The notes beneath the pieces are model-generated. The model was not told the DNA's origin. It did no database searches and saw only the letters and a list, made by a program, of their open reading frames with translations. A stretch of 5,895 nt of DNA, taken from the NCBI GenBank assembly GCA_030642425.1, contig DAOWNU010000139.1:1-5895 (forward strand), in the 5' to 3' direction. The translations under genes were made by a program, and so were the position numbers. Below, piece by piece: positions 1 through 5,697 of the stretch; position 1 is the first letter of the stretch; each line of letters opens with the position of its first letter. Source of the stretch: a bacterium (lineage in GTDB: Bacteria; UBP14; UBA6098).

Positions 1-2
1 GG

Positions 3-1742
3 GCCGGTGGGATAGACGAGTCCTGGGCCTATATTCAGGCGCTGCTCGACGCCGATATACCGTTCAACGGAATCGATATCTCGCAGGCCCACGGGAGCAG
101 TCCGGGGCTTGCCGAACTCGCGGAATACGATGCCGTAATATGGTTCACCGGCGTCCTCGCTTTCGACAGCACAACTCTCACCGACTCCGACGAGAACAAT
201 ATCGAAAATTATCTTTCGGCGGGCGGCAATTTCGCGCTGTTCGCGCAGGATTATCTCTGGGACCGCTATAACGCCGGTTTTGGCGCCTCCGATTTCCCGG
301 CCGTGTATTTCGGCCTCGACTCGGCGGATCAGGACGAATGGCAGATAAGCAGCACGGATGCAGCCGGGCTGACCGGCTATTCCGGCGCCCCTTTCGAAGG
401 CATGAGCTTCATCATCTCCAGCCCGTTCGGGAGCCTCGATCTGTGGCCGGACTTGCTCTTCTGCGACGACGAATTTGCCTATGTGAACGACGGCTCTTCG
501 ACGGGACCGGCGATTTGCGGGAAAATTTCGACTTCGTATAAAACCATGTTCTCGACAGTCCCGCTGGCCGCCCTGTTCGACACGACCGCTCCGGTAACGA
601 AGGAAGAATTCGTTCGCAGGCTCCTCGACGATTATTTCGAGATTTTCGGCCCGGCCAATGTCGATGTAACATATAATATAACCCCCGGTTGGAATATGGT
701 CTCGCTTCCCGTCGAACTGGACAACATCACCCCCGGGATCGTGTTCCCCGGGCATACCGGCGAGGTCTATCATTACGACGAGGCCACGGGGATTTATGTC
801 GATGCCGACTCTATACTTCCCGGTTACGGGTATTTCGTGCTCTATTTGTTCGATACGACATTTATCCATAACGGCCCGCCTCTGGAAGAGTTTGAAAAGG
901 CGCTCGGCGCCGGATGGAATCAGGTCGGCAGCGTATTTTCTGATTCTATTGTGCCATTCAGTTCGAGTATGATAACGCCGGACTATTATATTCACGGCAA
1001 CTTCTTCGAGTTCGACGGCTCGGGCTATATTGCCGCGACCGGTTTCACACCGGCCAAAGCCTACTGGATACTGGTTACAGCGACCTGCACCCTGACTGTT
1101 GGGCCGCCGGCAAGATATCGCCACGACCCGGAGAACGAATATCTCGAATTGAATTTTTGGGATGCAAGTTTGACAATCGGGCTTGGCGATAGGGCTGTCG
1201 GTTATGTCCCGCCGCCGGTTCCAATGGGAAGCGGCCCTGCGGCATACATTCTGGAAAACGGACAACCGTGCTTGACCGTCGTTAAGGAGAGCGGCGATTG
1301 GCGGCTCGTTCTTGAGGAGGGCGGTTTCCTTTCGTATCGCAACGCGACCCAGACGACATTTATTATCGAAACGAATAACGGGGCTGTCGAATTTTCCGGC
1401 GGCGAGGGCGAGATATTCCTCAAGGCGGGAGAATACAATATTGCGGCCAAACAACTGCCGGTCGAGTTCGCGCTTAAACCCGCCGTGCCGAATCCTTTTA
1501 ATGCCGCAGCCAAACTGAGTTTCGACCTGCCGATAAATTCGCGAATATCGCTCGATATTTTCGATATTTCGGGCCGTCATATCCGAAATATTGTCAGGGA
1601 TGAATTGCCCGCGGGCGCGCATTCCGCAATATGGGACGGCCGCTCGGACACCGGCGTCGAACTGCCAAGCGGCGTGTATTTTTACAGGTTGGACACCGAC
1701 GGCGGATTCGTTTCGACACGGAAAATGCTTCTGGTGAAATAG
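3..1742 (+). CDS. Secreted multidomain protein with C-terminal FlgD-Ig/T9SS type A-like tail (5'-truncated)
   Basis: The frame is open from base 3 to the TAG at 1740-1742, giving 579 visible residues. No start or signal peptide is seen, so the gene begins upstream; the GTG at 303 is internal, because matching protein sequence precedes it. Visible residues 1-100 resemble the class I glutamine amidotransferase-like module found in many FCB secreted proteins: YDAVIWFTG at 42-50, then a helix and a YLSAGGNFALFAQDYLWD segment at 70-87. I see no convincing catalytic Cys/His/Glu triad, so it is probably non-enzymatic. Residues 223-291 and 297-368 are two copies of a 'GWN...Y(W/F)' beta module (GWNMVSLPV at 229, GWNQVGSVF at 304). 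Residues 369-486 are beta-rich and unassigned. Residues 487-579 form an Ig-like FlgD/Por-secretion-tail domain (PNPFN at 496-500, DIFDISGR, WDGRSDTG, SGVYFYRL, basic KMLLVK end). In Bacteroidetes such tails direct type IX export. The family call for the tail is firm; the protein's function is unknown. It is likely co-transcribed with the lipoprotein gene 13 nt downstream. Confidence 0.88.
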   Translation, partial: AGGIDESWAYIQALLDADIPFNGIDISQAHGSSPGLAELAEYDAVIWFTGVLAFDSTTLTDSDENNIENYLSAGGNFALFAQDYLWDRYNAGFGASDFPAVYFGLDSADQDEWQISSTDAAGLTGYSGAPFEGMSFIISSPFGSLDLWPDLLFCDDEFAYVNDGSSTGPAICGKISTSYKTMFSTVPLAALFDTTAPVTKEEFVRRLLDDYFEIFGPANVDVTYNITPGWNMVSLPVELDNITPGIVFPGHTGEVYHYDEATGIYVDADSILPGYGYFVLYLFDTTFIHNGPPLEEFEKALGAGWNQVGSVFSDSIVPFSSSMITPDYYIHGNFFEFDGSGYIAATGFTPAKAYWILVTATCTLTVGPPARYRHDPENEYLELNFWDASLTIGLGDRAVGYVPPPVPMGSGPAAYILENGQPCLTVVKESGDWRLVLEEGGFLSYRNATQTTFIIETNNGAVEFSGGEGEIFLKAGEYNIAAKQLPVEFALKPAVPNPFNAAAKLSFDLPINSRISLDIFDISGRHIRNIVRDELPAGAHSAIWDGRSDTGVELPSGVYFYRLDTDGGFVSTRKMLLVK

Positions 1743-1755
1743 CAGAAACAACGAT

Positions 1756-2700
1756 ATGAAGAGAATACTCGCAATATTCGCCCTGATTTTCCTCCTCGTT
1801 TTTGTGGGATGCCGGCAGAAATACCGGATATATTCCGTGGGAATGCTGGACAGGGCGACCATGCGCGATTTTGGAACGTCGGAAATCGCGGACACATTCA
1901 TGGTGCATTCCGTAATTGTGGTCGCCGAGGACAGCATGGAGACGATTATCGAAGGAAGCGCGCTCTCCGCGTATCGAATGAGGATGTGCAACCCATACCG
2001 CAGCGACAGGCTCGAGGGCGCGGTCGCTCTCGGAAACGAATTGGGTGTAAATGCTATCGTTTTTTCGAGCATGCCCCCAACCGGTTTCAAAAAAAAGCCC
2101 GGACCCTGTCCGTCGGAAAGCCTTATCTCGTTTTTCGTTGTCGATCCCCCTATCGTGCTTTTCGAGTCGAGGGATATCGACGATTTTATCTACCAGATGA
2201 CCTTGATCGACTGGGAAACGGTGGTCAAACCGCCGCCACCGCCGGAGGAATTTTTCGTTGCTCTGGACGAAGTTATCAAATTCGCGGGGCTTAAGATCGA
2301 AATTGTCCGCGAGGCGGATGTCCGGTCCGTCGGCAAGGATAATAACAAGGAAAATAAAGGCTCCGATAAAAGCGGTGATTCACAGATGGACTACCCCAGC
2401 GATAAAGATCCATTCGGCAAGGAGGATTCCGGGGATTCTAAAGAGAAGTTTGAGAATTCCGCCGATGATGAAGCTGAAAAGGAATCTGAACAGGCCGAAA
2501 GGCTCGAGGAAGAAAAAATCCCTTCCGCAACGCCGTGGTTTATCGTTATCGAAGACGGTTTTCACAAGATTCATTCGGCCGGTTTCGAGCTGAGAATTAT
2601 CGACAAGGTGCCGGAACGTCTGCGCTACGATGTTGCCGCGGTGGGCACGGAGCAAGAACCGGAATTCAAACTTGTCCTGTCAGACTTGAGATTGGACTGA
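1756..2700 (+). CDS. Predicted lipoprotein with charged disordered linker, function unknown
   Basis: This encodes 314 residues. Residues 1-18 form a lipoprotein signal (MKR, then a hydrophobic stretch) ending in FVGC, with Cys19 as the likely lipidated residue; Phe at -3 is atypical for a lipobox. Residues 20-187 look like a folded alpha/beta domain. The stretch around 85-104 (an EGAVALGNELGVNAIVF pattern) recalls the N-terminal fold of TolB/CsgG/LpoB-type envelope lipoproteins, but this is a weak resemblance and not an assignment. A PPPPP run lies at 159-163. Residues 194-255 are a low-complexity linker rich in Lys, Asp, Glu, Ser and Asn, probably disordered. Residues 257-314 form a short C-terminal beta-rich part starting at PWFIVIEDG. 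The start at 1756 places a proper signal peptide, but only a poor Shine-Dalgarno precedes it (AGCAGAAAC). The 13-nt gap suggests dependence on translation of the upstream gene. An A8 run at 2089-2096 forms a possible slippery site. The gene is real; its role is not recognised. Confidence 0.85.
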   Translation: MKRILAIFALIFLLVFVGCRQKYRIYSVGMLDRATMRDFGTSEIADTFMVHSVIVVAEDSMETIIEGSALSAYRMRMCNPYRSDRLEGAVALGNELGVNAIVFSSMPPTGFKKKPGPCPSESLISFFVVDPPIVLFESRDIDDFIYQMTLIDWETVVKPPPPPEEFFVALDEVIKFAGLKIEIVREADVRSVGKDNNKENKGSDKSGDSQMDYPSDKDPFGKEDSGDSKEKFENSADDEAEKESEQAERLEEEKIPSATPWFIVIEDGFHKIHSAGFELRIIDKVPERLRYDVAAVGTEQEPEFKLVLSDLRLD

Positions 2701-2749
2701 AAAACAGATAATTAATATTTAAGCTTCGAGCCTGAATTATAAAAAAGTA

Positions 2750-2779
2750 TTGCGTAAATCCGATAATGTTATATATTTG
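2750..2779 (+). promoter_or_regulatory. Bacteroidetes-type promoter (TTG-N19-TAnnTTTG)
   Basis: A TTG at 2750-2752 is separated by exactly 19 nt from TATATTTG at 2772-2779, which matches the -33/-7 consensus of the Bacteroidetes primary sigma factor. Transcription would begin near 2785, leaving a leader of roughly 37 nt before the ATG at 2823. It lies in the 122-nt AT-rich gap after the lipoprotein gene, where I see no convincing terminator. AT-rich gaps produce such matches by chance, so the call is moderate. A GATAAT at 2762-2767 lacks a good -35 partner. Confidence 0.5.
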
Positions 2780-2812
2780 TTTGTTAGGCTTTTAACTTGG
2801 AGAAACATATTC

Positions 2813-2817
2813 GGAGG
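2813..2817 (+). promoter_or_regulatory. Strong Shine-Dalgarno GGAGG
   Basis: GGAGG sits 5 nt before the ATG at 2823 and fixes that start, which also begins a clean signal peptide. It contrasts with the weak site before the lipoprotein gene. Confidence 0.8.
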
Positions 2818-2822
2818 TTTTC

Positions 2823-5147
2823 ATGAATAGAACAGGGACAATTCTGGTTATTCTTTGTTTATTGCTCGTTTCCGCTATTATCGCAAGGACGGGCGGCCCG
2901 GACGCATTCGGCTATCGTTTTGTCGATTCCGACGAACCCGGCGGCCCCGAATTCGAATGGATCGATATCTCCACCTCCGGCTCGCTCGGGCCGAGCGGCG
3001 ACGACAGCAGAACAACAGTATCTTTGCCCTCCTCTTTCGAATATTACGGCAGCTTCTACAACCAGCTCACAATCTGCACGAATGGGTGGGTGTGTTTCGG
3101 ATCGACAACCACCAGCGGCTACAACCTCGACACGATACCTTCCACGAGTTACCCGCAAAACCTCCTCGCGCTGTGCTATATGGACCTGACAACCGGCTCA
3201 GGAAGAATACGCTACGCCACTATCGCGGACGGTCGATTCGTTGTCAGCTATCTCAATGTTTCCGAGTTAGGCTCCAGTTCCAATATCTATGAAATGCAGG
3301 TTGTTCTCAATTTCGAGCACAAGAGCATTCAATATAACTATCTCAATGTTTCCCCGGTCTCCTCGTCATATAGGAAGGGCGGAACCGGTATCGAGAACAA
3401 TACCGGAACAATTGGGCTTTTCTACGGCTGGCACAGGAGCACCGGCACCGCTTTGCACGACTCGCTTTCTATTGTATTTCGTTCCAATATTGTGATTATG
3501 CCTCCCTATTTCAACAACTGCTATGTTGCGGACGATTTTGAAACCGAAGGCACCGGCTGGGAATTGGGCAGACCCACAACCGTCGGGCCTTCGATGCCGC
3601 CTTCGTTCCCCTATTGCTGGTGCACGCTCAAGGACGCCAATTATAATGCTCTTATGGACTGTATGCTCTATCTCCCACGGATGATTATCTCCGACTGCGG
3701 CCAGCCCATTTTCGATTGGTGGCAGTGGTATGAAATAGACTCGTGCAAGGATGGCGGCGTTGTCGAGCTGTCCACGAACGACGGCGTTAGCTGGTTCTCT
3801 GTCGATCCGGAAGGCGGCTATCCCTGTTCGGCGCTCGACGCCGGAAGCGCGCTATCCGGCTCGCCCGCTTTTACCGGCAGTTCGGGAGATTGGGAATATC
3901 AATCGGTCGATCTTGCCCCCTGGGTTGGCTCTGGAGAAATTCGGATGCGATTCCGATTCGCCTCGGACGCCTCCAACGAGTATGCCGGATGGTATATCGA
4001 CGATGTCGGTATAAGCGAAGTTTTCGGAGTTATATGGGGCTATGTCGATCTGGGATACCGAACCGACGAGTCCGGCGCGGAGATCGAGGCTCTCGGTCTC
4101 GATATTACCGACATCTCGGACGATTCGGGATATTATTTCCTCGATTCAATTAAGGTTGGCACGTGGGACGTTTCCTGCACGAGGGACAGCTTTTTACCGG
4201 AGCTCGAAGTGGGTGTCTCAGTCGCCCGCGATGAAACTGTCAGGGTCGATTTCTATTTGTCCCCCGTGCTTATGGCAACGAATTTCGACACCAACTCCGC
4301 GGGTGGTGTTCCCACTCCCAACGGAGGCTGGCAATGGGGAAGACCCGATTCATTGGTGCCGCCGCCGGGACAGGCAACCGGCCCTGCCGGAACCGACTCT
4401 CTTTGCTGGGGAACCAACCTTGGCGGCAATTACACCAACAACGCCAACTGGACACTCGATTTCACAATATTCCTCGTTGCCGATTATCCGGCCTTGTCTA
4501 TCTGGCATTGGTATAAATTTGCGGGAGAATACGCCGGACATTTGTGGGACGGCTGTTGTGTTCGGGCGAAGGGGCTCCACGATACTGTGTTCTCAGAACC
4601 GATTGCGCCTGTCGCCGGTTACGACGGTCCTATCTCGGACCACAACCCATGGCTGGGCGGCAAGCCCGGTTTCGGAGGGTTGTCTAACGGCGATTTCTGG
4701 CATTACGATAAATTCTTCCTCTATGAATGGGCGATGGACACGGCGATTATACGATTCGAGATCGCGGCGGACGGCGCAGGAACCCAGCGCGGATGGTATA
4801 TCGACAATATGGTTATTATCGACGACCCGAGTGGAACCAACAGTGTCGGGGAAGAATATCTCAGGCCGAAAGATATTAGCATAACAGCGTATCCGAACCC
4901 GTTCAACCCAACCACAACGCTCGAATACGACCTGCCGGAAAATTGCAACGTCGATATCTCGATTTACGACATCTCCGGCCATCTTGTCAAAAAACTTCTC
5001 GAAGATGAATATTATTCGTGCGGTCTTCATAAGATTGTATGGGACGGTCTCGACAACACCGGCGCGACGCTCCCGACTGGCTTATATCTGGCGAGAATAA
5101 AATCCGGCGAACATGCGCGAAGTATAAAGCTTGTTCTTCTGAAATAG
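2823..5147 (+). CDS. Secreted multidomain protein: two jelly-roll domains, CarboxypepD_reg-like domain, FlgD-Ig/T9SS type A-like tail
   Basis: This encodes 774 residues. Residues 1-21 form a Sec signal peptide (MNRTG, then a hydrophobic core), cleaved after Ala18 (VSA) or Ala21. Residues 24-222 are a beta-rich domain with the GPDAFGY..DSDEPGGPEF..ID opening and a TNGWVCFG motif, common in FCB exported proteins. Residues ~230-400 form a MAM/immune-inhibitor-A-like jelly roll (GWELGRP at 245, AGWYIDDVGI at 388). Residues ~401-482 resemble a carboxypeptidase regulatory (transthyretin-like) domain. Residues ~483-668 are a second jelly roll with the same end motifs (GWQWGRP at 502, RGWYIDNMVI at 656). 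Residues ~685-774 are the Ig-like FlgD/Por-secretion tail (YPNPFNP, IYDISGH, WDGLDNTGATLPTGLY, KLVLLK end). The 17 cysteines suggest disulfides outside the cytoplasm. No protease catalytic motif was seen, so it is more likely structural or substrate-binding than enzymatic. It has its own promoter and a strong Shine-Dalgarno. The domain calls are by eye and the function is unproven. Confidence 0.9.
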   Translation: MNRTGTILVILCLLLVSAIIARTGGPDAFGYRFVDSDEPGGPEFEWIDISTSGSLGPSGDDSRTTVSLPSSFEYYGSFYNQLTICTNGWVCFGSTTTSGYNLDTIPSTSYPQNLLALCYMDLTTGSGRIRYATIADGRFVVSYLNVSELGSSSNIYEMQVVLNFEHKSIQYNYLNVSPVSSSYRKGGTGIENNTGTIGLFYGWHRSTGTALHDSLSIVFRSNIVIMPPYFNNCYVADDFETEGTGWELGRPTTVGPSMPPSFPYCWCTLKDANYNALMDCMLYLPRMIISDCGQPIFDWWQWYEIDSCKDGGVVELSTNDGVSWFSVDPEGGYPCSALDAGSALSGSPAFTGSSGDWEYQSVDLAPWVGSGEIRMRFRFASDASNEYAGWYIDDVGISEVFGVIWGYVDLGYRTDESGAEIEALGLDITDISDDSGYYFLDSIKVGTWDVSCTRDSFLPELEVGVSVARDETVRVDFYLSPVLMATNFDTNSAGGVPTPNGGWQWGRPDSLVPPPGQATGPAGTDSLCWGTNLGGNYTNNANWTLDFTIFLVADYPALSIWHWYKFAGEYAGHLWDGCCVRAKGLHDTVFSEPIAPVAGYDGPISDHNPWLGGKPGFGGLSNGDFWHYDKFFLYEWAMDTAIIRFEIAADGAGTQRGWYIDNMVIIDDPSGTNSVGEEYLRPKDISITAYPNPFNPTTTLEYDLPENCNVDISIYDISGHLVKKLLEDEYYSCGLHKIVWDGLDNTGATLPTGLYLARIKSGEHARSIKLVLLK

Positions 5148-5196
5148 CCCGTTTCTGGCAGGGATGTTGCTTTAATCGGGTCGAAAAAATATAAAA

Positions 5197-5226
5197 AAAG
5201 GCTTGCATCCACCGGATGCCGCCTTT
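5197..5226 (+). terminator. Hairpin after the secreted-protein gene, possible terminator
   Basis: AAAGGC-TT-GCATCC pairs with GGATGC-C-GCCTTT around an ACC loop. The stem has 12 base pairs with a small 2x1 internal bulge. It follows the stop at 5147 by about 50 nt and is preceded by an A-rich stretch. The downstream run (TTTATAATAAT) is a poor T-tract on the + strand, so termination may be partial. The A-tract would make it work better on the - strand, but no - strand gene is recognised. It overlaps a candidate promoter. Confidence 0.5.
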
Positions 5227-5231
5227 ATAAT
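5203..5231 (+). promoter_or_regulatory. Candidate sigma70-like promoter for the small membrane gene and tRNAs
   Basis: A perfect TATAAT at 5226-5231 lies 17 nt after TTGCAT at 5203-5208, which matches only 3 of 6 bases of the -35 consensus. Initiation near 5238 would give a leader of about 14 nt that still contains the Shine-Dalgarno AAGGAG. The -35 element and most of the spacer are inside the hairpin at 5197-5226. It is of a different type from the Bacteroidetes-style promoter before 2823. The call rests on motif match and position only. Confidence 0.4.
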
Positions 5232-5251
5232 AATCAGTTTGAAGGAGTGAA

Positions 5252-5494
5252 ATGGCAGCGAAGAAAAGGCAAAGAAAATCGGATAAGGCGCGACTGCCGT
5301 TCACGGGCAAAAATTACCTTCTGTTCGCGGTGGGGCTTCTTTTTATTCTTCTGGGCTTCGTCCTTCTATCGAACGGGGACATTTCGATTTCGCCCTTTCT
5401 GCTCGTTATAGGTTATTGCGTTTTCATACCTGCGGGTATTCTTCTCAAGAACAAGCCGAAAAGCAAGCCCGCGGCGCAGGTTTCGGGCGAATAG
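5252..5494 (+). CDS. Small two-helix inner-membrane protein, DUF3098-like
   Basis: This encodes 80 residues. A basic N-terminus (MAAKKRQRKS) is followed by a conserved-looking FTGKNYLLF entry, a first transmembrane helix at about 21-40, a short polar loop (NGDIS), a second helix at about 47-65 (PFLLVIGYCVFIPAGILL), and a basic tail. Size, the F..xNY motif before helix 1 and the P..L.IGY.. pattern in helix 2 resemble DUF3098, a small membrane family of unknown function common in Bacteroidetes and relatives. The assignment is by eye. The ATG is supported by AAGGAG at 5242-5247, 4 nt upstream. The last codons and the TAG stop (5492-5494) lie within tRNA-Val, so the gene and the tRNAs are almost certainly on one transcript, and tRNA processing would cut the end off this mRNA. 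Confidence 0.8.
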   Translation: MAAKKRQRKSDKARLPFTGKNYLLFAVGLLFILLGFVLLSNGDISISPFLLVIGYCVFIPAGILLKNKPKSKPAAQVSGE

Positions 5495-5559
5495 CTCAGC
5501 TGGTTCAGAGTACCTGCCTTACACGCAGGGGGTCACAGGTTCGAATCCTGTTTCGCCCA
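5485..5559 (+). tRNA. tRNA-Val (anticodon UAC)
   Basis: A full cloverleaf is visible. The acceptor GGGCGAA (5485-5491) pairs with TTCGCCC (5552-5558). The D-arm is GCTC/GAGT with the GG pair in the loop. The anticodon stem is CCTGC/GCAGG with loop CTTACAC, giving anticodon TAC at 5520-5522. The T-arm is ACAGG-TTCGAAT-CCTGT, and the discriminator is A5559. CCA is not encoded and must be added post-transcriptionally. The first 10 nt overlap the end of the small membrane gene, whose stop TAG is U8-A9-G10 of this tRNA. Confidence 0.97.
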
Positions 5560-5578
5560 TTTTGACAATTTTAGTTTC

Positions 5579-5654
5579 GGGGTCGTGGTGTAGCCTGGTT
5601 TAACACATCGGCCTGTCAAGCCGAAGATCGCGGGTTCAAATCCCGTCGACCCCG
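5579..5654 (+). tRNA. tRNA-Asp (anticodon GUC)
   Basis: The acceptor GGGGTCG (5579-5585) pairs with CGACCCC (5647-5653). The D-arm is GTGT/ACAC. The anticodon stem is TCGGC/GCCGA with loop CTGTCAA, giving anticodon GTC at 5615-5617. The T-arm is GCGGG-TTCAAAT-CCCGT with a G-T closing pair. The discriminator is G5654, the usual base for tRNA-Asp. CCA is not encoded. It lies 19 nt after tRNA-Val and is probably on the same precursor. Confidence 0.97.
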
Positions 5655-5666
5655 TAATAATCTTAG

Positions 5667-5697
5667 AGGATAGGACAAATCGTTCTATCCTTTTTTT
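5667..5697 (+). terminator. Strong intrinsic terminator after the tRNA pair
   Basis: AGGATAGGAC (5667-5676) pairs with GTTCTATCCT (5682-5691) around an AAATC loop. The stem has 10 pairs with one G-T wobble and runs straight into T7 (5691-5697). It lies 12 nt after tRNA-Asp and closes the membrane-gene/tRNA transcription unit. Confidence 0.92.

Noticed and set aside
303..305. GTG as the start of the first gene
   Set aside because: The same frame is open back to base 3 and encodes GATase-like module sequence (YDAVIWFTG, YLSAGGNFALFAQD), so the GTG is an internal Val codon.
1809..2294. 161-codon + strand frame inside the lipoprotein gene
   Set aside because: It has no ribosome binding site and an Arg/Gly/Pro-rich composition typical of a shadow frame. 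It is mentioned only as the frame a -1 slip would enter.
2701..2749. Terminator after the lipoprotein gene
   Set aside because: Only very short AT-rich or 3-bp stems can be drawn (for example GCT-TCG-AGC), with no following T-tract.
4042..4884. 280-codon + strand frame inside the large secreted-protein gene
   Set aside because: It is a long overlapping frame with Arg/Ser/Pro-rich, domain-free sequence. The overlapping main frame has clear domains and motifs throughout.
4593..5030. 145-codon - strand frame opposite the C-terminal half of the secreted protein
   Set aside because: It is antisense to recognised jelly-roll and FlgD-Ig sequence, has no recognisable motifs and no upstream signals.
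5148..5185. CCCG...CGGG hairpin after the large secreted-protein gene
   Set aside because: It has only four pairs around a ~25-nt loop and no T-tract. The hairpin at 5197-5226 is far better.
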